Source: Anolis sagrei
Taxonomy: Eukaryota; Chordata; Lepidosauria; Squamata; Anolidae
Direction of reading: 5' to 3'
DNA: 64,000 bases
NCBI RefSeq assembly: GCF_037176765.1
Contig: NC_090023.1
Span: 48,377,366-48,441,365 of the forward strand
Positions 11,690 to 22,475 of this stretch are shown in pieces; positions within the stretch are counted from its first letter, which is position 1, and each line of letters begins with the position of its first letter. The notes under the pieces were generated by a model. That model had not been told where the DNA came from. It searched no databases and saw nothing but the letters and a program-made list of their open reading frames with translations. The position numbers and the translations under genes are program-made.

Positions 11690-12035
11690 ATTTGAATTAG
11701 GATGCTGGGAGAGCGTTCCACAGATACCGTGGACTACTGAAAAGACTAATGAATGGGTCTTAGAGCAAATTATGCCTCTAGATGATTCAACTGAAATTTT
11801 CAAACTTGGGGCAATCATGAGACAACATGACTTGTTGGAAAAGACAACAAAATCAAGTGAAAGGCAATATGAAGAGAGAGGGGAGGGGGACTGAGACTGC
11901 ATTATAGGTGAACTGATTCAATAAAGGAAGCCACAGCCCCAAGTTTGCAAAAGCAAACAAGGCAATCAATGGCTGGGAATCTTGGGTGTTTTGCATGCAT
12001 TTCCCACTTATAGGGTTGTCATAACTCAATGCTAA
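11690..12035 (+). repeat. diverged RTE-like LINE tail
   Basis: GAGCGTTCCACAGATACCGTGG, then GACTGATTCAATAAAGGAAGCC and a run toward GGGTTGTCATAA. The order recalls tails of RTE-like repeats; a related piece lies at 40940-41115. Too decayed to translate. Confidence 0.35.
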
Positions 12036-12810
12036 CTTACAGCATTAATGACAACATAGTTTGAGAGATGTATACACAGTTCATTACAGAAGATCTTGCT
12101 GGGACTGATGGATGACCAAATGGAAAAGAAACACGGAATACCTCTACCATATATGTACACACTGTAGCAAGACAGTGTTTGCACAAAAATGGGGTAAACC
12201 AAAGAGTGATGGCTGCTTCTTGTAAGTGGCTGACGTTGTTGAAATTGCCAAATTAGCAATACTGATTTGAAAAAATGGCATTTTCAAAAGACTAGGAACC
12301 TTTGGCTGTGCTTTTGTAGAAAATCAAATAATGTGTTAAATATATTTTTATAATTAATAGATCTGGTTAAGGTAAAGAAGTGTACGAATCTTTCTTGCAG
12401 TTGGACAGTTTATTTAATCTTTCTGTTAGACATATCGAATATCAAACATAAATTCCTTTCTTTATGTTCTTGGCTGTTCTTTCTCTTGGTATTTTTTCCC
12501 TTTTTTCTTTTTGTTTGTATATATTTTCACTTTTTAATGTTTTGGAAAGTAATACTTTTTGTATAATAAATACTACAACAACAAAACTAAGACTTTTATA
12601 AATGGCTTTTCTGGCTACTTCAGAAATTGGCTAGAAGACATTCCAGAACCTAAGAGCAACATCAGGAAGATTTTCTACTCAAATTGCTTTAAAATGTGAA
12701 GCATATAAGTTATGGTTTCTTGCACCACCTCCTGGTAAGGAGGCAATATTGTTTTGTTAGAAAAGTTGAAGCATGCTCAGATCTGGGGTCTTACAGAACA
12801 AAAAAATTAC

Positions 12811-13198
12811 AGGCAGTCCCAAGTTATGAACAAGATAGGTTCTGTAAGTCTGTTCTTAAGTTGAATTTGTATGTAAGAGAAACTCCAGCCAAATATAGAA
12901 ATTATTTGGACACCAGAGGAAAGGATGAACATCCCTGTGGTGTTTGTTTTGCTGTCTTTGCCCCTGTTTGGAAGATTTCACCTCAGGTTATGTTCCTGTG
13001 ATGATCGGATTTTTTAAAATGTGGCTTGTGGAAACAAGGACTGGTGATAAAAATTCAGTGGAGACTCCTTTTCCCCATGATATCTCTTTCAGGACTGAAT
13101 TTCCCTTCCTAGGGGAATATTTCTCTTGCCTCCTGTAGTTTCACCACCTGTTCTTAACTATGAGTCATTTGTATGTTGAATGTTTGTAACTCAGGACC
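12811..13198. mobile_element. MITE, family with CAGGCAGTCCCAAGTTA end
   Basis: The left end CAGGCAGTCCCAAGTTATGA and the right end, inverted, GTTACAAACATTCA are shared with 29696-30113. It abuts the element starting at 13200. The small open frames inside are not genes. Confidence 0.55.
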
Positions 13199-13199
13199 T

Positions 13200-13944
13200 C
13201 TTCATATGGGACAAAATAGCCCCATTTTGCTGCTTTTAGCCACGGCTTGGACAGGGCCTGCTGTAGGACACCAGATGACGCACTACAGGACCCGCCCACA
13301 TTCCTCCTGAAGTGGAGGGGAAACTCCAGAAAGTGCTTCCTTCTCCACCAAGGGGAGAAAATAATAACTTTATTTTTATATTCCACCTCCATCTCCCTGA
13401 AGGGACTCAGGGTGACTTACATGGGGCCAAGCTCAGCAATACGGTTAAAACATAACACATTAAAATGCATAACAATAATTAACAGCAATATATATATATA
13501 AAACAAAATAAGAACAACAACATTAAGCAATATATAGAACAAACATGAAAACCAACAACCAATAGCAAAATTCAATGTCTCGTGGGTGGGCGGACTAGTG
13601 TGACAAGAATAGAGGATAGCGTAAGTGAGTAAAGTGCATATATCATATAGAGCAATAAGGATAAGAACAATTAATCATTATAGCTTTGGTGTTTTCAGGT
13701 AGCTCATATAAAGCTACTTGCACTTTCCTCCTCTTTCCCATCTGATGAGGGAAAGGGCGGCAGGGCAATGCACATTGCTATCCTTTTCCCCATCTAATGG
13801 GGAAATGGACAGGGTGCCAACACGCCCTGTCCCATCCCCACCATGTGATGGGGAAGAAGTGAGAGTGCGAGGGGCACCCCGAGGCCTTTCCTTTTACCAG
13901 TGACTGCTGGTGCAACAGCATGGCCTCTGTGGGCCTTGTGAAGA
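13200..13944. mobile_element. MITE of the TTCACATGGGAC family, interrupted
   Basis: The left end TTCATATGGGACAAAATAGC and the right end GGGCCTTGTGAA match the copy at 53510-53909. A LINE/SINE tail repeat (13358-13700) interrupts it. Shared inner phrases include TTCCTCC-AAGTGGAGGGGA and TCTGATG-GGAAAGGG. Confidence 0.6.
13358..13700 (-). repeat. LINE/SINE tail repeat inside the MITE
   Basis: It reads ATAATAACTTTATTTTTATA, then CAGGGTGACTTACATGGGGC and A-rich sequence, the reverse of the common reptile 3'-tail module. It sits within the 13200 MITE. Confidence 0.45.
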
Positions 13945-14295
13945 GCTCCTCAGTGACTTCCCATTCCTGCAAACTGAGTAAAGAGAAATCAAGAAATAAT
14001 TCCTGTAATGTTTTGACCTTACTAGAGTCACATATGTATTCAGATGTTTTTTGAAAGTCCATTAGAGAAAAAAACAGTGCTCCCCTCGCCCCCAATTCTT
14101 GTCTGGTAGTTTGATCCCTATCCATCTTCACTGAGGCTCCTTCTATATTGTTCTTATATAATAGGATCTGATCCCAGATTATGTGCTTTGAACTGGATTA
14201 TATTAGTCTCCACAGTCATATAATATGGGATAATCCTGAGACAGTTTTCATGCTTTTGCTTTTTATATGGGGGTGTCTGGTTGGAAACTTGATAT

Positions 14296-14462
14296 AGAAT
14301 CATAGAGTCATAGAGTCATAGAATCAAAGAGTTGGAAGAGACCTCATGGGCCATCCAGTCCAACCCCCTGGCCAGAAGTAGGTATATTGCATTCAAATCA
14401 CCCCTGACAGATGGCCATCCAGCCTCTGCTTAAAAGCTTCCAAAGAAGGAGCCTCCATCACA
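14296..14462 (-). mobile_element. CR1 LINE 3' end fragment
   Basis: The reverse copy begins with ATAGAATCATAGAGTCATAG and carries GGGCCATCCAGTCCAAC and CACCCCTGACAGATGGCCAT. It covers the last codons and 3' UTR only. Confidence 0.88.
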
Positions 14463-16082
14463 TATAGTTGTAGTTTCCTCTTTTACAGAACCATTGCATG
14501 GACAGGAGCCTTCTCCAGTTTTTACTTTGACAGCCCAGTCTTTATCCTGTTAGCAACAGAATTTCTCAGCTATCTAACACACAGGTTTATAAAAACTGTG
14601 ATGATTGTAATGGGGAAATAATGGAATAGAGCAGTTATGGAAAGGGGACTTCAAATATTTCCTCTGTTGTTAAAACATTGAAAAAAACCCAGCTTCTGAT
14701 AAATGTGCTTTGAGAGGATTTCCCCATGATGGAATGTCCTCCTAATACAAACACTCAGGTTCAGAGAAGGGTTTTTCTAAAGACTTCTTCACCCATACCT
14801 GTCAGCTGATAAAGTTTGTATATTTTAAGAGCTATTATTTCCTTTGTAAATATGTATGTATGTCACCATAATTTGGACTTGAATTATATCTTCCCTGCAT
14901 CTCTCACCTACCAAGGCATTGGTGCCAAAAGCCAAACGTCAAACAGGAGCAATTTGTTTTTCACACCATTGGGAAAGACCACACATGCCATAACGGGAAG
15001 ATTAAAACATAGCATGCATTTCATGGCTCTTGGAATTAATTACAGTTTTGCCACTGATTTGAATAATGATAACCGCAGTGACAACAGCTCTACCTTTGCC
15101 TATGATGATGATACTAACAACAGGTGGCTTTCAAAATTTGAAATCAAAATAGCTTAAAAAAGCCATACAAATGTGAAGAATACAATTAAATTATCAATAT
15201 AATCAAAACTTAAAAAGCAAGCCTTTAAAAAGAACAATAAACATAAACACTACATAAAAATTCCTTTGCCCCTGAAAAGTCATTCCTTACCAAAGGGGCA
15301 GCCACTAAGAAGACCCTTTCTCATAGTCCTACCAGATGTATCTGTGAGGATAGTAGGACAGAGGGAAGGGCCTCTCCATAAGACCCCATGATATGCAAAG
15401 GTTCATATAGGAAGATATGGTCCATCAGATTACCTGAACCAGAGCCATATAGAATACATTTATTTCAAAACGTTTAGACCAATAGCAGTATTTTACTGCA
15501 CCCTGTAGTTTTATTTAGAGATGCCTAGTGAAGTCATTAACATCTAATGACTAGGAGTTTCAAACAAATTAATTATGGTTGAAAAACACACACTCTGGTA
15601 ACTCAGTGTCACACTGAAATCAACATGTCTCAAGTTGTTTTATAAGTGTTTGTAGTGCAGTCTCATAATACTGAAAAGACAGGTTCAAGAAATTTCCTGG
15701 TAACAGCAAGATCTTGTAACATTCCTTTGGGAAGCTGGAGGAAGTCTGACCAATTTCTACTGAGATCAGCAGTGTTAAATGCTGCTTTCATTGATATCTG
15801 GCACTCAGTATCTTCTAATGGCCTGGTGAGTCAATAGGTAGGCAAACACAAATGAACAAATTATTCATTGGAACTACTCTAATCAGAATTAACATTTTAG
15901 CTATTAGGATGGGACAAAAGAAAAGGCTACATCCAGACGTGTATTATGGCATCCACAAAACTCCCATTCCCTCCTTACTATGATGAAGACTATCCTTTTA
16001 CAACATGCTTTTCCTTGTTGAACATTTTTTACTTCCATCTATGGAGTCTGTCTCCATTTTGTATTGGATGTTATGTACCGTA

Positions 16083-16670
16083 CATACTCGAGTATAAGCC
16101 GACCCGAATATAAGCTGAGGCACCTAATTTTACCACAAAAAACTGGGAAAATGAATTGACTTGAATATAAGCCAAGGGTGGGAAATGCAGCAGCTACAAA
16201 TAAAATTATATTAATTTGGGCATCAGTGGGTTAAATGTTTTTGAATATTTACATAAAACTCTAATTCAAGATAAGACTGTCCAACTCTGATTAAACCATT
16301 ATTCTAACCTTCTTCAATGTAAATATGCTTACATGTCCTCCAGTAATAATAGAGTAAAATAATAATAATAATAATAATAATTATAATAATTATAATTATA
16401 ATAGAGTAAAATAATGGACTGTAATAATAACAGTAATAATACAGTAAAATAATAAATGTAATAATAATAATACAGTAAAATAATAAATGTAACAATAACA
16501 ATAATAAATAAAGTAAAACAATAAATGTAATAATAACAACAATAGTAAAATAATAAATGTAATAATGACAACAAAGTAAAATAATAAATAACCTTGACTA
16601 GAGTATAAGCCGGGGGAGACTTTTTCAGCCTAAAAAAAGGACTGAAAAACTAGGCTTATACTCGAGTATA
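16083..16670. mobile_element. mariner/Tc1-like MITE with CATACTCGAGTATAAGCC ends
   Basis: The left CATACTCGAGTATAAGCC and the right GGCTTATACTCGAGTATA are inverted copies, each flanked by TA. The interior holds a second motif copy and a large imperfect (AAT)n array (16353-16595). There is no transposase; the poly-Tyr/Ile open frames are microsatellite artefacts. Confidence 0.7.
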
Positions 16671-16859
16671 TACAATATTCTTTTAAAAATATCCATGCAA
16701 ATGTGTTATTCTAGCAGCTATAAGCTATGCTGAGCAATAAATATTCCTCCAAAAGGATAGGGGCATATTTTTCCACAACACAAAGTGAAACCATTCAATA
16801 ATATTGCCTGAGTCATTGCATTATGAGGCTTCCCAGTCAAGAGTCTAGTTTTACACATA

Positions 16860-17400
16860 ATTCATGAGTCATCACAGATTGTCTGTTTCACGATCTGCTC
16901 TAGAGTCATTCCTGGTTTTGATGTCAAGCTGATTGGGTGGTAGTTGTTTGGGCCCTTTTCCCCCCCTCCCTTTTTGAAGATGGGAACAACATTTGTTTTT
17001 CTCCAGTCTGCTGGAACCTCCTGTTTTTCAGGAATTCTCAAAGCTGATTGTCAGTGGTTCTGAACTTACTTCTGCCAGTTCTTTTAATATTTTTGGAAGC
17101 AATTCATATGATCCTGGGGACTTGAATTCATTTAGATTAGCTAGATATTCTCATACTGCCTCTTTGGCTATTCTGTGATGGATTTCCCTTACTGCAGTGG
17201 TTCTCAACCTGTGGGTCCCCAGGTGTTTTGGCCTACAACTCCTAGAAATCCCAGCCAGTTACCAGCTGTTCTGGGAGTTGAAGGCTAACACATCTGGGGA
17301 CCCACAGGTTGAGAACCACTGCCTTACTGTATCAACTGCTCCATTATCAAACCTAGACACAGGTGTGGCCAGGGAAGTCAATTGTTCATTACACAAAAAG
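16860..17400 (-). mobile_element. CR1 LINE reverse-transcriptase fragment, split by a hAT MITE
   Basis: Read on the minus strand it gives LNEFKSPGSYEL, ILKELAEVSSEPL and VPADWRKTNVVPIFKKG, the same blocks as the intact CR1 at 2400-2590. It is degenerate and interrupted at 17195-17321. Confidence 0.75.
17195..17321. mobile_element. hAT MITE, perfect 8-bp target duplication
   Basis: TIRs are CAGTGGTTCTCAACCTGTGG and its complement; the whole 127 bases is near-palindromic. The target duplication CCTTACTG is at 17187-17194 and 17322-17329. It is inserted in the CR1 fragment. Confidence 0.88.
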
Positions 17401-17652
17401 TCCTATTGCAAGACTGCAGAGGACGGTAGAAGCTTTTCAGGTAGCACTTGCTTCCACTGACCTGCTACATTCTCAGATAGCAAAAAATACTCCCCCTCAA
17501 ACATACAGATGCACCCCCCCCCTCCACTGACTGGATATGTCATCCTATGTGTATGACCAGCATCAATTGACAGAAAATGTATTGCAAGGAAAACCGTCCT
17601 TTCCTGCACCAATTTAGAACTATGATTTTTGCTATAGTTATAGTTTACAAGA

Positions 17653-17848
17653 AGACTCTTGGGAGGGTTGTTGTGGGTTTTCCAGGCTGTATGGCCATGT
17701 TCCAAAAGCATTCTCTCCTGATGTTTCACCTGCATCTATGGCCATAAATGCAGGTGAAACGTCAGGAGAGAATGTTTCTGGAACATGGCCATACAGCCCA
17801 GAAAACTCACAACAACCCAGTGAATCCGGCCATGAAAGCCTTAGACAA
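17653..17848. mobile_element. palindromic Penelope-associated repeat
   Basis: One arm reads GTTGTTGTGGGTTTTCCAGG, the other its complement ending CTCACAACAACC. Inner parts carry GACGTTTC/GCATCTATGG-type phrases. Seven related pieces occur in the window. Assignment to Penelope-like retroelements is by recollection of their terminal regions. Confidence 0.55.
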
Positions 17849-18002
17849 TACTCTTGGGTGGACTTGGGTTGTGGTTTGCTTGAAGTGGGAAGCCCCAACA
17901 TTTTTCCCCACATAAAGTTGGATAGCTGACCTAAAAGAAAAACAGTTCCAAATAAAAAAAGCTGACTGTACTTTGTTTCCCGTAATTTCTTCAACAGTCA
18001 TA

Positions 18003-18493
18003 TTTATTTCTATTTTATTTACAGTTATTATTTAGAGCATTTATATTCTGACCTTCTCACCCCGCAGGGGACTCAGGATGGATCACAATGCACATATACA
18101 TGGCAAACATTCAATGCCATTATAGACATATAACATATATAGACAGACAAAGAGGCAATTTAACATTCCAGCTTTCCAGCTTCATGAGGGTATGCTCGAT
18201 TCCGACCATGGGGGAGCTGCTTCTTCACTGTCCACTTGTGACACCTAGTCCTTGATGGAGTACTTCCTCATTCTTACACATGCTGCTGAAAGGTTTTATG
18301 GTGTCATAAATTAGTTAAAATAGCCTCCCTAAATTTCCTACTTGACAAATGCAACTGTCTTTCAGACTGCATAGGTCAACAGCAAGCTAAACTATTAATG
18401 GTCAGGAGCTCACTCCAACCCGGGCTGGCTTCGAACTCATGTTCAGTAGTGATTTAATGCAGCTGGCTACTACCTATCTGTGCCACAGCCCGG
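18003..18493 (-). mobile_element. long tRNA-headed SINE with LINE-type tail
   Basis: Reversed, it starts with a tRNA-like head (GGGCTGTGGCACAGATAGGT; B-box GAGTTCGAAGCC) and ends CCCCTGCGGGGTGAGAAGG plus A/T. Copies of the same family lie at 31143 (+) and 52136 (-). Confidence 0.8.
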
Positions 18494-19449
18494 TTCTAAT
18501 TTCTCTTTTTCTTTCTTCCTTCTGTGCACATCTCTCTTCATCTATGAGGAACATTCTGAAAGTAAAACATTCTCAGATGGTATAATAACCATTTTATATT
18601 AACCAAGCAAATTATAATAGAACTGCCTTGTAAGGAATTTCCCTTCTTTACATTACAAGCAAGGGTATCACTAAAAGAAGAAGAAAGAAAGAAATGAATC
18701 ATGTCACTTCTTGAAATGCAGTTTACAGGATCTTTGGTGTACAGTAATGGCCATATAAAGCCTTGGATTTGTTTTTAGTAAAGGAGGGGGAAATAAGAGC
18801 TGATATGTTTTGGACTTTTTGTGACATCATGAGATAGTAGCATCCATCATGGGCTTTATTTACTAATATGAATCATATTGTTTCTAGATAAATATTCCAT
18901 CTTTCTGAGAACTAGTGCAAGAAACATGTACTGAATAACACAATAGTAAAACATGTCACTTGATCAGGTGTCTTTTTCATTCAGAAAACATTTGTTTCAG
19001 TGGACCAAAACCAATAAAACATCTTGTAAAAAAATTAAAACAACAATTTTCCTGGAACTACATTAATGGAAGCCCTACCAATATTTACATAATTCAGTTA
19101 AGGAGTCGTGACATACTGCTCTTATAAAGGCAATCTAAATCCTTGAGCCTTCCAGTACATCTGAGCAGGAAACTTTGGCAGGAAACTGGATGTTTCCTTT
19201 TTATAGTCCATATTGTAAATTCACAACATTTGGTTTCAGAGAAAGATAGATTAGTAGCTGGGATAAAATGAACACATTGTCTTTTGACTTCTTGTATTAC
19301 ACACAGAAAAACATTAAATTTTTCTGGGTGGTTTGAAAGAAAAAGAAAAAATTGAGCCCATTGCAAAACTTGGGAAAGGTTAATTTTTGAACACAGATCT
19401 CAGAATTCTCACTGGTCTTGCAGGCTGGAAAATTCTGTAAGTGGTTGTC

Positions 19450-19459
19450 TGTCTATATC

Positions 19460-19494
<35 letters not shown>

Positions 19495-19495
19495 C
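19450..19495 (+). repeat. (CTAT)n microsatellite
   Basis: About ten CTAT units, the same motif as at 6540. Confidence 0.93.
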
Positions 19496-20261
19496 ACATC
19501 CTTTCCGTACCTTCTCTGCAACCTCTGTAGTTGGGAGGTCAGGTAGAACCAGTCTACTGAAAATGGAGTTTTCCCTTCATTTCACTGCACTGCTGCCATG
19601 GGCAGTCACTGGAAGTGTCCTTGCGTCATGTGATGGACTCTGTTTTGGCAGAAGCCCAGCAAAGCAGAACACTTCCCAGGGCTTTATGATGAGGTCGTAA
19701 GTGCATTCGTACTCCTTTGGTTGCACATTGACATGTTTTCAAGTGCTGATGAAGCCTTATTTCTGAATCCAACTCCAATTAGGCCTTCAAGTTCTTGGAA
19801 ATGGCACCAACATTTTCACTTCCCAAGATGTGGGCAGATTTATATTGAAGAATTTATGCAGTTTGGCATCACTTTAATTGCCGTAGCTCAAGGCTATGAA
19901 ACCACAAAAGTTGTAGATGTGCAAGGTATTTATTTTTCTCTGCCAAATAATAGTGGATTCTTCCTTAAACTACAACTCTCAGAATAGATAGCATTAAGCC
20001 ATGAAAGTTAAAGTAATTTCAAACTGTGTTAATTCTACACTGTTAATATGTACAAGAGCAAAGGCTCAGGTTGATTACCTTAACAGGATGGGCCTCTGGG
20101 AAGTTACAAGGTACTGTTCACAAGACTGGCAATCCCCTTCCTCCTCCTGCTCATTCCTGAGAGAGGGGAAAGATTCCTCTTCCCAAAGAGAGTTTCTTAT
20201 CAGTGCCAATCCTGGCAGAATTGCCCTGTCTGCCTCTCATATCTTTAGCTTTACTCTTCAC

Positions 20262-20573
20262 CAGGCCCGTAGCCAGGATTTCGTTTCAGGGGGTGTGTGT
20301 GTGTGATTTTGGGGGGGGGGGGGGTTGGGGAGGCTGAGTTTCGGGGGGGGGGAGTCTGAGTGAAAAAGGGTCTAGCCTAGCAAACCTTTTGTATCATTAC
20401 CCCAATACCCCCATGCATATGGGATATATTGAGTATGGTGATCAGATCATGATATGAATAAACATAACAGTTTAAATAATGAACCAGTAAGGCCTTTTCG
20501 CGAACCACCATGAGAATTTCAGGGGGGGCTGAAGCCCCTCGAGCCCCCCCCCCCTCCCCTGGCTACATGCCTG
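20262..20573. mobile_element. hAT MITE with perfect 8-bp target duplication and G-rich core
   Basis: The left end CAGGCCCGTAGCCAGG and the right end, inverted, CAGGCATGTAGCCAGGGGAG match. The duplication CTCTTCAC lies at 20254-20261 and 20574-20581. Long G runs near 20310-20353 and C runs at 20545 are inside. There is no coding capacity. Confidence 0.87.
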
Positions 20574-20999
20574 CTCTTCACTACGGGTTTTAAAGCAAAG
20601 CTACATTTCAGAGGAAGGCAGTGTTAAACCACATCTGAGTAGGCCTTGTTTAGGAGAGCCCTACAGAATTCTTGGGATTGCCATAAATTGACAGATAACA
20701 CATAGACACATTACATATGAGCAAAGGGTTTAAAAGATATGTATGATAGATGAGAAGCCCAGTTACAAACTCTTTGAGAATCTTGCATAATCCCAACCCA
20801 ATATGAGCTATTCCTTCCCTGTGCAACCTAAAGCCTAGTCAGATTATTATTTTTTACATATTTATTTTTATATATTGGTTTTCTTACAATAAGCAGAAGA
20901 TATAAGCCTGCCTCTCTTCTTCCTGACATTCCCCTCATACAACCCCTCTGAACTAGGTCAGGCTGAGTGAAAATAAAGCTGACCTGAAAACCTTCTAAC

Positions 21000-21290
21000 C
21001 ATTAATTTATTATTATTATTTATTTATTTCTCACATTTCTAACCTGCCCTTCTCAACTCCCGAGGGGGGACTCAGGGCAGCTTACACTGGCAACAATTCG
21101 ATGCCACAAGATAATACAAATGTAAACAAATATAATTTAAAACAATAAATAGAACACAAAGTTAAAAACATATTAAAAACATTGTCATCAATCCATATAG
21201 CCAATTCCAGTCTGATTTAACATTCAAAGTGCTGTCATGCTGTCATTAAGACTGCTAGCTCCCAAACGCCAACTGTGATTAGGATTTATG
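21000..21290 (-). repeat. LINE/SINE tail repeat, reverse
   Basis: ATTATTATTTATTTATTTCT, then GGACTCAGGGCAGCTTACAC and A-rich sequence; the same module as at 13358 and 46258. Confidence 0.5.
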
Positions 21291-21589
21291 GGGCTCTAGA
21301 TTGCATGCATGTAATTTGGTTTCCTTGTCTAATGTTACTTTTAAAGTTCGACTTTATGACCAAAAGGTAATGAGCACATTTCCAAAAGGGAAGTGACTTG
21401 TCATTTTTATCAGCACAGCACGCACTTCCTTTCTGCCAGACTCTTGGAGAAAATTTACTTTTCTCCCTACGAGCTCCCAGAATGTCCAATACTGGCTAGG
21501 ATCATCATAGAAGTTATAGTCTAAAACGCTATTCTTTTCGAGCTCTAGTAGCAAAGAAATATTCAGACTGAACTTGAACCTCACTAAGA

Positions 21590-21836
21590 CTGACGTTTTA
21601 CCCACATCTATGGCAGGCATCCTCAGAGGTTGTGAGGTCTGTTGGAAGGTAGGCAAGTGAGGTTTATATATCTGTGGAACCTCATTAGCCTAGCTTCCAA
21701 CAGACCTCATGACTTTTGATGATGCCTGCCATAGATGTAGGTAAAATGTCAGGAGAGAATGCTTCTGGAAAATGGCGATACAGCCTGGAAAACTCACAGC
21801 AACTCAGTGATTTCTGCCACAAAAGCCTTTGACAAC
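21590..21836. mobile_element. Penelope-associated terminal repeat
   Basis: Contains GCATCCTCAGAGGTTGTGAG, TCTGTTGGAAGGTAGGCAAG and GGTTTATATATCTGTGG, then the mirrored arm with GTCAGGAGAGAATGCTTCTGG. These phrases recall the repeat ends of Penelope-like elements. Confidence 0.55.
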
Positions 21837-22209
21837 ACAATGTGTGTCCTGATCAATATGTTAGAACATTTAACTTTCTCCTGTTCATATCAAGATGTTG
21901 TAAAATTGATGAAAGTTTATGTAAAATTCTCCTTCCTACTAAAGTCCACCAATATTAAATTATAATGGGCTCAATTGTAATTGAAAATAGAATTAATTCA
22001 ACTAAGCAAACAGGTAGAAAGCTTGTCTTGCTGTTTGACTAGTGATAGGACTTCCATTTAGATATTTTTAGATAGGTACACCTGTGTTACTTCCCCAAAA
22101 ATACAGCAGCTATAATGCTCACTATGAAACTCAAAACACAAGCTGGCCAAATCAATGTTAAATATAAACCCACACACACCTCTTTGATTTGTAATTATAA
22201 CGTATTTGT

Positions 22210-22426
22210 TTAAACTCTGGGGATTTTTAGCTGCTATAGATGGACCTCTTTTCGATGAGGTTTACATGAAAGTCAAAACCCCCTGGGAATGTCACATGAC
22301 ATTTAGGAAGTATTTGAGTTTTTCTTCCTCCCAAGTTCTCTCAAATGACACACTTCCTACCAACAAAGCTACATATCAAAAGCCAGAAACAAATGTCATT
22401 AGCGTGTAAGGTCCCAAAGAAACAAG
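22210..22426 (+). promoter_or_regulatory. possible promoter and 5' UTR of CD200-like copy 1
   Basis: Repeat-free sequence directly before the start codon. It holds several ETS-type cores (AGGAAGT; CACTTCCT on the other strand) and a kappaB-like GGGGATTTTT. There is no TATA box or CpG cluster. The role is inferred from position only. Confidence 0.25.
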
Positions 22427-22475
22427 ATGTTCTTCACATCCTTTTTTGTCTGCATCTACTGGACTGATGTGATAG
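22427..22475 (+). CDS. CD200: CD200-like copy 1, signal peptide exon
   Basis: ATG has A at -3. It is followed by codons for FFTSFFVCIYWTDVI and one base before G|GTGAGT. That phase is exactly what the V exon needs to complete glycine. No other ATG nearby gives a hydrophobic leader with the right phase. Confidence 0.78.

Larger units (their letters stand above)
9643..22209. other. intergenic stretch between C3orf52 and the first CD200-like gene
   Basis: Apart from the repeats listed separately I see no exon set. Single-copy-looking parts (10250-11690, 12040-12800, 14470-16080, 18500-20250) hold only short open frames with no family resemblance. One exon-like block at 15656-15825 is noted in the findings. 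Confidence 0.5.

Noticed and set aside
12696-13138. 101- and 64-codon frames
   Set aside because: Mostly MITE sequence shared with 29696; no splice or domain support.
16304-16574. Poly-Tyr/Ile minus-strand frames
   Set aside because: Direct product of the (AAT)n array in a MITE.
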